Source of the DNA: Trichomonas vaginalis G3
Taxonomy: Eukaryota; Parabasalia; Trichomonadida; Trichomonadidae
Assembly (NCBI RefSeq): GCF_026262505.1
Contig: NC_067207.1
Span: 12,244,082 to 12,308,081 of the forward strand
DNA: 64,000 nt
Direction: 5' to 3'
The notes under the pieces were generated by a model. It was not told where the DNA came from and ran no database searches. It was given only the letters and a program-made list of their open reading frames with translations. Shown here one piece after another: positions 40,996 to 54,603 of this stretch; the stretch's first letter is position 1; the number at the start of each line of letters is the position of its first letter. The translations under genes were made by a program, and so were the position numbers.

Positions 40996-43486
40996 ATGAA
41001 TCTATTACAGTATTTTTCTTTTAAAGATCCTTCATTTGAGATCAATATAGGTGAGTTACCTAATAATGCTCAATTCACAACGTTTTTTCAGTCGTTGATA
41101 TCAGGAATTTATATCAAAAACGAAAAAATTCTTTATTTATATTATTCAAGGGCATCAAATTTGAAATCAACATCGGCAATCAACATGAAAGCTTACATTA
41201 CTTCATCTACACAATATATTAAAACTCTTCTTACATTTTCAATTGATCAAGATTTTGTAGCAATTCCAGGTTTAGATTTACCATTAAAAATCAAAATTAC
41301 AGCTAAAAACAAGATATTGTCACATAAAAATATCCAATTTCCAGGAATTTACAACTTAGGATTAACATGTTATATAAATTCATCGATTCAGTTCTTAAAC
41401 AGTGCATTACCCTTACGACAATTGATATTTGACCAAGATCCTACAACAGCTTCAGTCAGTGATGAACTACAAAAAGTATTTATTGAAATGAATTCATCAA
41501 ACGACCCAATTATACTTCGACCATTCGTCAAATCGCTTGGTGGCAACATATTCAATGTAATTGGGATGGAGCAAGACGCTCACGAGTTCATTACAAGCTT
41601 ATTTGATAAACTCGACAATGAATTAGGCAAAGAGTTTGTTAAAAACAGAGAAGATGCATGCAGTGTTGTTGAAAGCCGTGTATTAGAATGTCCTGCAGCC
41701 AAAATCAAGAACGAAGTTACAGAAACATCGAATGAAATTCAAGTTACCGTCCAAGGCTTTTCTTCTTTGATGGAGAGTCTCAGATTTTCAACAGCTACAG
41801 AGATGCTTGTCGGTGCGAACAAATGGGATGCCGGAGAAGGCTTTGGAAAGCAAGATGCAAAAAGATACACGAGATTCAAAAAATTACCAAAGTTTCTTAT
41901 ATTCCATTTAGTACGGTTTGCATATAACAGGCATTCCCAACGTGTTGAAGAGGTCAGAAGCCAATTTGACTGTCCAGAAAAAATTAATATGAAAGAATTC
42001 TGTCTTCCCGAGGTAGAAAACACGAATTACACCCTTGTAAGCGTTATAGCACACAGAGGAGACCCAATGAGTGGCCATTACGTCACTTTCGCACAGCCAG
42101 CTTACGACGGAAACTGGTTTTTGTTCAATGATTCAGCAGTTTCAAATGTCACGTTTTCGGATGTTCAGAAAACATTTACTGACCAATCATCCTTATACTC
42201 GAGTGTCCTTTCTTACATCGGAAGAACCGATTTCCTCGCTTACATTGTCGGTTACATAAGAAATGACCAATTAAAGGCAAAAATAAAAGTGTCAAACAGA
42301 ATTTCTCAAATTATGTCAGATTCTCTAACCACCCGTATCGTCAAAAGTGACAGTAATATTGAGTATGATGTATACAACTCCAAAGGTGATATTGTACAAG
42401 TCGAGAAAGGCCAAACAATCAAAGAAAAGTTCCCTGACGATTCTGACAAAAATTTCTTCTTTGCTTTACAAAGTACTGAAAACATGATCGGCCCTCTCAA
42501 TTTGTCAACAGTCATATCATCATTCCTTGTTCCTAAGACATACGCGACCATCTTCATTATGGACAAAAACCTCGGAGAAAAGCCTGTTTTCGTTGTCCAA
42601 AATGAAAAAATCAAAATTTACAACGGTTTTGACATCATTTCAATTTTCAGTGACAAAATCATTTACTACAATGATGTTGTCATCTCAAATGATGATCAGA
42701 TAAGAAAAGGAATGATTTTGAACGTAGTCGATAAAGATGTCACTTTTTCAATCGATCAAAAACCGCTAACCGTTTCATATGATACCAGATATGAAGAAAT
42801 ACAGAAGATGATCAACAATGAGCATCCAGAACGTGTTGTCTTTACTACGAGAATGAAAATTCTCAAACCAAAATATTATCCAACTGTTTTGTCACTTCAC
42901 AAACAATATGATATACAAAGCAGTTTATTACCTGAAGGATTTACTCTTTCTCAGATTGATTTGTTCAAGAAGGTCAATGTGTTCTTTTACGACAAGAAAC
43001 ACAATGAAATTCGTAAAATATTATGGCTGAAGAAAGATGCAACAGTTCAAAACACAATCGACCAAATTAAATTAATAATGAATATCCAAAAAGGTGACAT
43101 TGTTTTATCATCATTTAACAAGTCAGAAATTCCATTTATATTGAATCCTGTTAATTTATTGAGAGATCAAACAGTAAGAGCAGACTTTGTTGATAAATTC
43201 CCTGCTTTGTCTGTTACAGAAACTATTGGTCATTTGAAAGAAAAGAAAAGTTATGTAGAAGTTAGAAAATCTTCAGGAAATGGAGTTTTTAGAAACTACG
43301 AAACACTCGGTTTTTGTGGAATTACAAATAATATGAACACACATAACATTTGTGATGAATTTGGTATCAGAGATGCAAAAGAAATGTTTGTAAGAAGTTA
43401 TTCTGATGGAACAAAGAAAATTTCATTCGATATTAAAGCTAAATTTAATACTGTTTTCCAGGACGTTTCAAAGAAGTTTAAATCTC
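40996..43486 (+). CDS. Ubiquitin C-terminal hydrolase, USP7-like, 3' end in gap
   Basis: The N-terminal ~110 residues are beta-rich and may be a MATH/TRAF-like domain. The C19 cysteine protease domain follows: the Cys box NLGLTCYINSSIQFL (Cys near residue 125), QDAHEFITSLFDKL, and a His box SVIAHRGDPMSGHYVTF (His near residue 360) followed by WFLFNDSAVSNV with the catalytic Asp/Asn. The zinc-ribbon CXXC pairs of most USPs are absent, as in USP7/UBP15, and a long C-terminal part with ubiquitin-like folds fits that group too. It removes ubiquitin from proteins. The frame is open up to the run of N at 43487-43511 and cannot be followed beyond; the residues after the gap come from the satellite and are not part of this protein. 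Confidence 0.88.
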
Positions 43487-43511
43487 NNNNNNNNNNNNNN
43501 NNNNNNNNNNN
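43487..43511. other. Assembly gap (25 N)
   Basis: A run of 25 N between the deubiquitinase gene and the 120-bp array. Its true size is unknown, and the left end of the repeat-bearing element is missing here. Confidence 0.99.
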
Positions 43512-46500
43512 AGAGATAATAAAACACATTTATACTAATTTACTTCAAAATACAAAGTATTTGACAGCTAAATTAGTTACTTTACAAGCCTATCAATACC
43601 CTTTTACGATTATTGCTACTTTCGAAATAAAAGTAAAAACAAATTTATACTAATTTACTTCAAAATACAAAAGTATTTGACAGCTAAAATTAGTTACTTT
43701 AGCAAGCCTATCAATACCCTTTTACGATTATTGTTACTTTTCGAAATAAAAGTAAAAACAAATTTATACTAATTTACTTCAAAATACAAAAGTATTTGAC
43801 AGCTAAAATTAGTTACTTTAGCAAGCCTATCAAACCTTTTACGATTATTGTTACTTTTTCGAAATAAAAGAAAAAAAACAATTATTTACTAATTTACTTC
43901 AAAATACAAAAGTATTTGACAGCTAAAATTAGTTACTTTAGCAAGCCTATCAATACCTTTTACGATTATTGCTACTTTTTCGAAATAAAAGTAAAAACAA
44001 ATTTATACTAATTTACTTCAAAATACAAAAGTATTTGACAGCTAAAATTAGTTACTTTAGCAAGCCTATCAATACCCTTTTACGATTATTGTTACTTTTT
44101 CGAAATAAAAAGTAAAAACAAATTATAACTAATTTACTTCAAAATACAAAAGTATTTGACAGCTAAAATTAGTTACTTTAGCAAGCCTATCAATACCCTT
44201 TTACGATTATTGTTACTTTTTCGAAATAAAAGTAAAAACAAATTTATACTAATTTACTTCAAAATACAAAAGTATTTGACAGCTAAAATTAGTTACTTTA
44301 GCAAGCCTATCAATACCCTTTTACGATTATTGTTACTTTTTCGAAATAAAAGTAAAAACAAATTTATACTAATTTACTTCAAAATACAAAAGTATTTGAC
44401 AGCTAAAATTAGTTACTTTAGCAAGCCTATCAATACCCTTTTACGATTATTGTTACTTTTTCGAAATAAAAGTAAAAACAAATTTATACTAATTTACTTC
44501 AAAATACAAAAGTATTTGACAGCTAAAATTAGTTACTTTAGCAAGCCTATCAATACCCTTTACGATTATTGTTACTTTTTCGAAATAAAAGTAAAAACAA
44601 ATTTATACTAATTTACTCAAAATACAAAAGTATTTGACAGCTAAAATTAGTTACTTTAGCAAGCCTATCAATACCCTTTTACGATTATTGTTACTTTTTC
44701 GAAATAAAAGTAAAAACAAATTTATACTAATTTACTTCAAAATACAAAAGTATTTGACAGCTAAAATTAGTTACTTTAGCAAGCCTATCAATACCCTTTT
44801 ACGATTATTGTTACTTTTTCGAAATAAAGTAAAACAAATTTATACTAATTTACTTCAAAATACAAAAGTATTTGACAGCTAAAATTAGTTACTTTAGCAA
44901 GCCTACTAATACCCTTTTACGATTATTGTTACTTTTTCGAAATAAAAGTAAAAACAAATTTATACTAATTTACTTCAAAATACAAAAGTATTTGACAGTA
45001 AAATTAGTTACTTTAGCAAGCCTATCAATACCCTTTTACGATTATTGTTACTTTTCGAAATAAAAGTAAAAACAAATTTATACTAATATACTTCAAAATA
45101 CAAAAGTATTTGACAGCTAAAATTAGTTACTTTAGCAAGCCTATCAATACCCTTTTACGATTATTGTTACTTTTTCGAAATAAAAGTAAAAACAAATTTA
45201 TACTAATTTACTTCAAAATACAAAAGTATTTGACAGCTAAAATTAGTTACTTTAGCAAGCCTATCAATACCCTTTTACGATTATTGTTACTTTTTCGAAA
45301 TAAAAGTAAAAAACAAATTTATACTAATTTACTTCAAAATACAAAGTATTTGACAGCTAAAATTAGTTACTTTAGCAAGCCTATCAATACCCTTTTACGA
45401 TTATTGTTACTTTTTCGAAATAAAAGTAAAAACAAATTTATACTAATTTACTTCAAAATACAAAAGTATTTGACAGCTAAAATTAGTTACTTTAGCAAGC
45501 CTATCAATACCTTTTACGATTATTGTTACTTTTTCGAAATAAAAGTAAAAACAAATTTATACTAATTTACTTCAAAATACAAAAGTATTTGACAGCTAAA
45601 ATTAGTTACTTTAGCAAGCCTATCAATACCCTTTTACGATTATTGTTACTTTTTCGAAATAAAAGTAAAAACAAATTTATACTAATTTACTTCAAAATAC
45701 AAAAGTATTTGACAGCTAAAATTAGTTACTTTAGCAAGCCTATCAATACCCTTTTACGATTATTGTTACTTTTTCGAAATAAAAGTAAAAACAAATTTAT
45801 ACTAATTTACTTCAAAATACAAAAGTATTTGACACTAAAATTAGTTACTTTAGCAAGCCTATCAATACCCTTTTACGATTATTGTTACTTTTTCGAAATA
45901 AAAGTAAAAACAAATTTATACTAATTTACTTCAAAATACAAAAGTATTTGACAGCTAAAATTAGTTACTTTAGCAAGCCTATCAATACCCTTTTACGATT
46001 ATTGTTACTTTTTCGAAATAAAAGTAAAAACAAATTTATACTAATTTACTTCAAAATACAAAAGTATTTGACAGCTAAAATTAGTTACTTTAGCAAGCCT
46101 ATCAATACCCTTTACGATTATTGCTACTTTTTCGAAATAAAAGTAAAAACAAATTATACTAATTTACTTCAAAATACAAAAGTATTTGACAGCTAAAATT
46201 AGTTACTTTAGCAAGCCTATCAATACCCTTTTACGATTATGTTACTTTTTCGAAATAAAAGTAAAAACAAATTTATACTAATTTACTTCAAAATACAAAG
46301 TATTTGACAGCTAAAATTAGTTACTTTAGCAAGCCTATCAATACCCTTTTACGATTATTGCTACTTTTTTCGAAATAAAAGTAAAAACAAATTTATACTA
46401 ATTTACTTCAAAATACAAAAGTATTTGACAGCTAAAATTAGTTACTTTAGCAAGCCTATCAATACCCTTTTACGATTATTGTTACTTTTTCGAAATAAAA

Positions 46501-47098
46501 GTAAAACAAATTTATCTAATTTACTTCAAAATACAAAAGTATTTGACAGCTAAAATTAGTTACTTTAGCAAGCCTATCAATACCCTTTTACGATTATTGT
46601 TACTTTTTCGAAATAAAAGTAAAAACAAATTTATATACTAATTTACTTCAAAATACAAAAGTATTTGACAGCTAAAATTAGTTACTTTAGCAAGCCTATC
46701 AATACCCTTTTACGATTATTGTTACTTTTTCGAAATAAAAGTAAAAACAAATTTATACTAATTTACTTCAAAATACAAAATATTTGACAGCTAAAATTAG
46801 TTACTTTAGCAAGCCTATCAATACCCTTTTACGATTATTGTTACTTTTTCGAAATAAAAGTAAAAACAAATTTATACTAATTTACTTCAAAATACAAAAG
46901 TATTTGACAGCTAAAATTAGTTACTTTAGCAAGCCTATCAATACCCTTTTACGATTATTGCTACTTTTTCGAAATAAAAGTAAAAACAAATTTATACTAA
47001 TTTACTTCAAAATACAAAAGTATTTGACAGCTAAAATTAGTTACTTTAGCAAGCCTATCAATACCCTTTTACGATTATTGTTACTTTTTCGAAATAAA
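43512..47098. repeat. 120-bp satellite array, about 30 copies
   Basis: Head-to-tail copies of the same 120-bp unit seen three times at 32644-33006, highly alike with scattered one-base indels and a T/C variant in ATTG(T/C)TACT. As the unit is 40 codons long, the plus strand shows long open frames with a repeated 40-residue motif; these are not genes. Each unit contains AGCTAAAATTA, also found in the terminal inverted repeat of the element. The array runs straight into the element tail at 47099. Confidence 0.96.
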
Positions 47099-47474
47099 AT
47101 AAATTTATTATCAAAAACCTTTTTTTCTTAGTAAAAATAAACGAAATTTTTTACCTTATGAACTTTTGATGGAAATATGCAAATTTAAAATAATAAAGAA
47201 AGCCGCGAGCGAAGCGATCGGCTTAGTTCGAAGATTTTGATTCAAATCTTTGCTGATCTGTAATTCGCGGAAGCCGCGAGCGAATCGAGCGGCTTAGGTC
47301 TAAGATTTTGATTCAAATCTTTGCTTATATTCCTTAAATTCTTTATGAAACTCGCAACAGTTCCATAAAAAATTTTAAATTCTAAACTGTCGAAATTACC
47401 GATCGGTAATCACACCCTTCAGGGGTGTGTCACTTTTTACAGGCGTGTCACTTTTAGCTAAAATTACCCCTACT
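47099..47474. mobile_element. Right end of a second Mutator-like element copy
   Basis: The tail is near-identical to 33006-33314 but has an extra ~68-bp duplication of the GCCGCGAGCGA hairpin segment. It ends at ACCCCTACTC, exactly where the copy at 33314 ends. With the array before it, this is the 3' part of a second, much expanded element whose left end lies in or beyond the gap. Confidence 0.85.
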
Positions 47475-48747
47475 CATATTGTGTCACAGAGGTCAACAAT
47501 GTCATAAAAATTTCAAACTTCCTGTTTTATAAAGAATATGGCATTAAATTAGACAATATTGATGACTTTGAAAAAATTAGTTTAGAAAATCTTGATATTC
47601 ATACAAGTAATACAATTTACAGAGCAATTATGAATAATGACTTCGATGTATTCATCACATTCACTGAAAGCGAAGAATTTTATCCAGATCTACTACTTAA
47701 TAATGATTTATATCCATCAACCTCGCAACTTACATTACTTGAATTATGTTGTTACCATGGAGCTGTTGATTGTTTCAAGTTATTAAGAACGAAATTTGAG
47801 AACGAAATAACTGAGACATGTCTACAATTTTCATTTTTAGGAGGAAATCCAGAGATCATGAGTGAATGTTTGAAATTTCATAAACCAGATGAACAATGCA
47901 TGAAATATGCAATTATTTCACATAACATTGATTTTGTTACATTCTTGATAAATGAACACATGTTAAGGATTGGTTTATATGATTGTGTACTTTATCATAA
48001 TCTTGAATCATTTTTAGTATATTTCGATCAAACTAATGATATTAACCAATGCTTTTTTTATTCAGTGATGTTTAACATTCCATCCCTTTCCGAATATTTC
48101 CTTTCAGAGGGTGCAAATATCAATCAGAAAGATAAATATGGAAGAACAGCTCTTCATATTACAGCATCAAATAATTATAAAGAAACAGCCGAGCTTCTTA
48201 TTTCACATGGAATAAATATCAATGAAAATGATAATGATGGAAAAACAGCTTTTTGTTATGCAGCACTAAAGAATAGTAAAGAAACTGCCGGGTTACTTAT
48301 TTCATATGGTGGAAATATCAATGAAAAAAATATAACGGAAGAAACAGCTCTGCGTATAGCAGCAGAAAAAAAAATAAGATAGAAACGGTCAAATATCTTT
48401 TTTTGCATGGTGGAAATATTAATATAAAATGTAAATTTGGAGAAACTCCTCTTCATATTGCAGCACGCCAGAATACATATGAACTTATCGAATTTTTTAT
48501 TTCACATGATATAAATATCAATGAAAAGGATGTATATGGAAATACAGCTCTTCATACTGCAGCATATTTTCATAGTAAAGAAGCTGCTGAACTTCTTATT
48601 TCGCATGGTATAAATCTTAAAGAAAAAAATAATAATGGAGAAACTGCTTTTCAAATTGCTGTACGTCTAAATGTAAAAGAAACCGTCGAATATCTAGATT
48701 ATCTTGCTCCCCGGCCTAAAAAAATGGGTAATACCAAATTATTTTAA
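47475..48747 (+). pseudogene. Ankyrin-repeat protein, DUF3447-like family, truncated
   Basis: The coding frame is already open at the border with the Mutator-like element (VTEVNNVIKISNFLFYKEYG), well before the first in-frame ATG at 47630. The first ~90-100 residues typical of this family are absent, so the element has cut off the 5' end. A DUF3447-like region follows (LLELCCYHGAVDCFKLL, FSFLGGNPEIMSECL, YAIISHNIDFVTFL), then about six ankyrin repeats (KYGRTALHITASNNYKETAE and relatives). The frame changes at the A9 run 48366-48374; one more A would keep it open to the stop at 48747. Trichomonads have hundreds of such genes, of unknown function and possibly cytosolic. The truncation makes this copy a pseudogene. 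Confidence 0.85.
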
Positions 48748-48971
48748 AAATCTGTATTGAAAATTAAAAAAAATTGAAAATCAAATTTAAATATATTTTT
48801 TTAATCTTCTTTTTCTTCAGTTACAATAACAATAACAGGTCTATGATTAGTTCCACACTTCTCTTGTTTTATTTTAAAACATTTTCTCAAAATCTCAAAT
48901 TTCTTGTCAATGTCAGCAAACTTTTTTTCTAACATATTTTTAGAAAAATTAAAATTTTTATCTTTTAGGAA

Positions 48972-49300
48972 ATGTCTAGCGATTTCGCTATCTATATTCG
49001 AGACAAGCTTTTCGACAGCAAAACATCTGTCGACCATAAAATCTTACATAGTGTAAACAAGAAAGGTGAATTTGTTCTAAAGTTCTGTTTCTGGGAATAT
49101 GACAAGAACCATAAAACATTAGGCAGAGAAGTCTTAAATTTGTCAATGACAGACTTGTTGACAGAGATGACGCCGATTGGAAAGATGAAGTCCAACAAAA
49201 GTTCTTAGAATGCAAAGAAGACACATGCGCTGTTCTTGAAGATGAAATAGAAAACAGAATAGAAGAGCTATTAAAGGACAAAGACTTTTACAAAATATGG
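48972..49300 (+). other. Fossil part: left-side short frame
   Basis: Plus-strand sequence with coding character (starts MSSDFAIYIRDKLF) at the left side of the virus-like element. An acidic/Lys-rich stretch lies beyond. No family is recognised. Confidence 0.3.
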
Positions 49301-49537
49301 TTCTGAGAAGTTTGACATAACTCCACCAGAGAAGAAGAAGAAGAGAGAGAAGAAAGAAAGAAAGTAGAAGAAGAGAAGAAAGACCGAACCAGTTCCAGAG
49401 AAAAAGAAATTTGACATGTAAAAATAAAATTTTTTTTTAGAACATTTCTGGGTCAATGTCAATGTTCTCTTCCTCTTTAGGAGCAAACACTGGCTTAGAC
49501 TCTAAAATCTTTTTACCCAATTTACCTTGAACTTCAA

Positions 49538-49825
49538 CTATCTTAGACTCATAATATTCATAGTCGTCTGCTTTCTTTGGTTCATAAGGTATAACAAGTT
49601 TGTATGCTTTGCCTTCTTTAAGGTTTGAAACCTTCTGTCAAAATTTTCTTTGACTGCTAACAAACCTTCTATGTCTAAGTCTTCAAATTTCGCACCATTT
49701 TTAGTCACAATAGCAAACTTAACTGGTTCGATGTTCCAAACTTTGCTGAATGAAGACTTTTCAAAATGGTAGAAGTAAACATTCAAATAAGCGAATGGGT
49801 CTAGTTCTTCTTTGACTTCTGTCAT
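49538..49825 (-). other. Fossil part: unrecognised small protein segment
   Basis: A minus-strand segment of the virus-like element, starting MTEVKEELDPFAYLNVYFYHF. I do not recognise a family. It lies downstream of the helicase segment on the same strand. Confidence 0.35.
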
Positions 49826-49968
49826 GTACTTATTTACTGAGATGAATTTGTCATCTTTTCTATCGGATAAAAAAATATTTTTTTTAAAATTTACTCAAAA
49901 AATTTTTCTTTGTATATACACCATTCTGAACATCTAAAAGACTTTTGACATTTGCCAAGAATGTTCGT

Positions 49969-50658
49969 TTAGAGCTCCATATAACCATATTCTTGACAAT
50001 ATTGTTTATACGAATCGTACAATGACCTTTCATCTAAACACTCAAAGTTAGTCTCATCTATGAACAGTTCATATACACTCTTGTTTGCTTCTAACAATGT
50101 TTGTCTCTCTTCGGTATGTGGAATTTGTCTTGGATTGAACTTAGAAATATCTAATGTCATGAAATATGAGAACAAGTGGTTGTAAAAGTCAGATGTCAAA
50201 GTTTCTGCTAAGTCGTCAAAATATTCTGTATCTTGCATATGAGAATCTGACGTTCTGACAACTACATATCTTCTGTCAGAACTTTCTAACTTCATCGGAA
50301 CAGCATTGTTTGAAACCATAATGAAGTTTGCAACATTTTCACAAACTCTTTGGTCTTTATACTTTCTTTCAACAACTCCAACTTTGTCTGTTATAAGACT
50401 CTTCAAAGCATCTGAGTTCAAAACTTTTGTTGTATCTATACTTTGAAGTTCATTGCATACTATAAGTTTCATATTCTCTATTGAGGAGTTAAACTTGCCA
50501 CAGATGTTTTCTAAGTTTGTCATATTCGGGTTCGAATAACCTTCTAACAGTTTGCACAAGATATCTGTAAAGAATGTGTTCTTACCTGTTCCTTGTTTTC
50601 CAATTATAATGAGAGCAGTTTTCATTTTTAGCACTTGGATGTTGTAAGATGTTTGCAA
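49969..50658 (-). other. Fossil part: SF3 (D5-like) helicase segment
   Basis: The best-identified part of the element. It shows a Walker A loop IGKQGTGKNTFF, a Walker B-like LIVCNELQSID, and an SF3 motif C-like FIMVSNNAVPMKLESSDRR. This order matches the D5/DUF5906 helicases of virophages, Polinton-like viruses and giant viruses, which unwind DNA at replication. Minus-strand sequence at 50914-51105 may belong to its N-terminal side. Confidence 0.75.
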
Positions 50659-51238
50659 CCAACATAAATATACTCATAGACTCTTTCGTTTCATTGCATA
50701 TAATTTCTTTGACATGGTCTAACAAGCTTCTATAATATTTTCTTTCCATTCTACTTGTTCATATTTATATCCAGTGAAGATAGAATAGAAGTTTGGAGAA
50801 GGTGTATAAAACTTTATACAACGAACTGAAAAATCTTCTAACTTTGACAAGATATCCCAAGCATCTAACATCTTCATGCAACTTGTACAACTTTTATTTT
50901 CTTAAGTTTCTGTCTACATTCTTGTTCTGAAAACTATTGTTGCTCTTGGTTTGTTAAAGACAACATCCCATTCTTTCATGACATAACATTCTGGGGCAGA
51001 GTCAACATAAATGACTAAACGTTTCAAATTCTCGACTGCTTTGTTATAGTCTCGAAATGGACACATATTTCTGAAATGCTTGGAAGTCATAAAAATCTGA
51101 AACATCTATTCTGTACATTTTTATAAAAATAAAAAATTATTTTTTTTTATTCTTGATTTGTTGTGCATTTGTTGCATTTGTTGCATTTGTTGTTCTTGAG
51201 CTATTTGTTGTTGAAGTTGTTCTTGTAATACAATACTT

Positions 51239-52540
51239 TCACACAGTTGCATCTTCCAATTCGAAACTTTCTGCCGTCATTGACAAATACATAGGACATA
51301 AAAGTTTTACAGGAACAAAGTTTGCGTCAACTAATGTCAACGTTATACTTGCCAATGTGTTGAGTTCACTAAGGTTGAAATTCTGCATTCGATGAACATA
51401 GGCAAACCAGCAGAGAAAGTGTTGTTTATACGCATAAGTATTTTTGGTCATAATAGTTTCTGTCGACATTCGAATACACTTTGAACCTAAGTTTGAAACA
51501 ATATATAAGATTGGTGTGCTTAATGTCAATGGAATAGACATTCCTTGTATGACACCTTTCCTGTTATAGGAAACTGTTGGTAGTAAAAAACCAGAAATAA
51601 GTTTTGTATTATAGCTCATATTGTTTATAGTAAACTCAGTCGGACATCAAACATAATGAAACTGCTCTAGTTGCAGCACATGTTACACTCGTACGTAAAA
51701 GTATTAATAAGTCAACAAAACCTGTTGGTGGTATATCTGAGTAAGTATCTTCAAAGGAGTATTTTTTACCATTCACAACAACATAAGTCTTCTGGTGTCA
51801 AAAGAGCAAAACAGGCTTTAGTCGTCATTGTGTTTAAAGTTAGTTTACAATATGTCCTTGAGGACTTTGTAAGTTGTTGTTATAGAATTATATGACTCAG
51901 GGTTTTTTAGTCGTAATAGTATAAACCACTATGTCTTCTGCCATTTTACTTAGCAAATAAATTTTAATGAAAATGTTGTGGTCGTCAAATATTTTTATAA
52001 CGTCTGGGAACTATATTTTAAGTTCAACGTTTCACCTCCTTTCATAACGTATATCTTGTCAATGACATTGTATGAAACACCACAGCAAGCAATGTCGGGT
52101 TCTATTTCTTTTGATGTTTATATCGTCTGCCTCTGTCAAAAGTTTCAATAGTTCTTTCAAAATTTCATGAGGTGCGATGACATATGAGTTCACTTTTACA
52201 GGGTTTGTGTTCGACCAAGTTAACATTAGACCTAAAGCTTGACAAATCTTCTCCTGAGTTTGAAGTTTGTTTTTCAGTTGTTGGTAGTCGTTTCGAATAT
52301 CTGCAACAGAACTTAAGTCTCTGCTAACTTCAGGGTATGTTGGTTGTTCTTTTACAGGAACAATTGTTATACCATCTTCGTCTTCGTATGGTTTCCCCAC
52401 TTCAACATCTCTGTCTTTGACATTGACAACAACACTTTGACTGTTTGTTTGAGTTGGTGAATTTAACTTCACATCTGCCATCGCCATTAAACCTTTTGAA
52501 ACACTTACGCTTCTATTTTTCGGAAATGACATTTTACTTA
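51239..52540 (-). other. Fossil part: two unrecognised segments
   Basis: Minus-strand coding remnants. One is around 51239-51619 (with LSELNTLASITLTLVDANF). The other, at 52059-52540, starts near MSFPKNRSVSVSKGL and carries a Lys/Gln-rich helical stretch. No family is recognised; a structural role is possible. Confidence 0.35.
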
Positions 52541-52847
52541 GAATAAAAAGATGGACGTATTTGAGTATCTCTTCGAATTGAAGCAAAACAAAGTTTACAC
52601 ACACAAACAATACAAGTTCATTGATAGAATAGTTCTTTATACAACAATGGAAAATGTTATAGAATAGCAGTCTTTGCTGAACCAACAATATTTTCATAAA
52701 GCAAAGAAAGTTGGTATAACTGAAATGGTGAAAGTTCTTGAAGCAGACAAAAATATAACAACAAAACTTACAGATATTTCTAAAGGTAAGTTTATAATAC
52801 AATTTTATGTCAAAACTGGCGTACTGTCAATATTTGACGGAGAGAAG

Positions 52848-54531
52848 TCAGTTCAAGAACAACTTACTGACTGCTGCCAAAATCTGCTCGATGGAAGCTG
52901 TCGTTATGCCAATCTGAGGAGCCCCAGCAGGTTTCATCGAACGAATCTTCAAAAGAGCATCTTCCGTGAAAAGTGCTATTGGTTTTGTAAACTTCTTTGC
53001 TCTCAATTCATCTGGACCGTCTCTGTCACCAGTATATGTATTTGAACTGTACCAACAGTTGAAATACCACCCATAAGTCTTCTGAGTCAGCAAATGGAAT
53101 GCCAAGCCAAAAGTTTGAAACGGTCTCCATTTGTATATTGAGTTTTTTGACCTCCTGTATGAGTCCATACTTTCACATATGGCATAATAGAACTTTGCAT
53201 TTCAGGGTTAATGGTTGTTGTGAAGTTGTTGTTAAAGTTCATAGCATCTAATGTCAAGTTGTATGACCTCATATCCTCAACTGTAGAATATTCTTCTCTT
53301 GGATAGTATTTGCCATCTATGTTTATATGATATTTAATACCAGGGTTGTAGAAACAAGAATAGTCATTTATAGTTCGTCTGAACAGTACAAACATAGTAT
53401 CTGCATGTTTCATTGCAGTTGTTAAAGCAATATCCGTTCTTGCACCTGGTCAGCACTTTGGTTTCCAACTTCACCTGCAAAGTCTTTGACAGATATTTGG
53501 TGTATAGGGAACATAAGTGGAACTGCAATATATTTGGCAGCTAAAGCATTTGAAATATCTGGGTCCAACATATAGACTGCAAGTCTGCTTTCTATTCTCT
53601 TGCATTCAAACTTTTCGCATGTGAACTTAACTGGGTCCCAAGCATCTCCAGCAGCATTGAAATATAAGTTTACTTCAGTGTTGAGGTTTGAGAAACCAAA
53701 GTCTAAGTCAACTTTGTTTTTTGCAAAAGTCGGCGAATGACATTTTATTTGTTCCCACTACTTCTGTAAGAGTGAATGGGTCTTGTGTTGGTGCAATGAC
53801 TAAGTTATTTTTGCTTGGAGTAAGTTCGATAGAAATTTTTCCTGCCCAGTTTGGCAAGTATCTTAAAAACCTGAAGATGAGGAAAGATGACAAAGGAACT
53901 CTAAGTTTCAATTTTACTTTGGTTACTGCTGCTGCATTTGTCCAGAAAGGTTAACATAAACTCCTGGAACGTTAGGGTCAAGTCTTCTTATTTTCTCAAT
54001 AGTTGCATACTGGTCTGTTTGTTCTCTCGCTTGTGGTTGTACTGAGTTTCTCAAAGCGAACCATTCATAGTTTGCCCATGTTACTGTTTGAACTAAGTCA
54101 GAGTTAGAATATATCTTATATCCCATGAAAACTTCTGGAGCATATTGGTATCCGACATAGAAAATTCCATTGCAACCTTTCTTGTCAGACAACTTGGCAG
54201 AAGGTTTTATTTCAATGTCTTGTTCCACGTATAAGAATGAGTTGTCAATAGAAATTATATGAAACCTGTCGCAAGCAATATCTACTGTTGTTGAAGAACC
54301 TTCTCCAAACTCACCTACATTTCCATAAGAAACAGCAGTTGTATATTCGTAAGTTCCAGGAACTATTTCTGACCTTCTAATGGCATTGTCGCATTCGTTA
54401 TACCATTCGGAAACATTTCCATTCATGGCATCCAAAACTGTTGGCGTTATATTCTGAGCGGCGTACATTTCATATGGGTAAAATATAGAATAGTTGGGTT
54501 TATGTGTCATAATAGAACCCACGTGGACCAA
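52848..54531 (-). other. Fossil part: capsid-candidate region
   Basis: Beta-rich segments with long strands and few charges (for example around 53087-53413 and 53923-54531, with YHINIDGKYYPREEY and CDRFHIISIDNSFLYVEQD) fit virion proteins of the jelly-roll kind. The capsid call rests on composition, size and position, not on a motif. Confidence 0.4.
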
Positions 54532-54603
54532 GCTTTACTTTCTTCCTGACTGAGTTTTTAACTCTTCTTTTTCCTTCATTGCCACTACTTTCACTAGATG
54601 AAG

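Noticed and set aside
43512-47098. CRISPR array
   Set aside because: Units abut head to tail with no unique spacers, and the genome is eukaryotic.
43512-47131. Long plus-strand open frames encoding a repeated 40-residue motif (also at 32693-33079)
   Set aside because: They arise because the satellite unit is 120 bp, a multiple of three, without stops in that frame. Frames break at every indel, and the same unit occurs in non-coding context.
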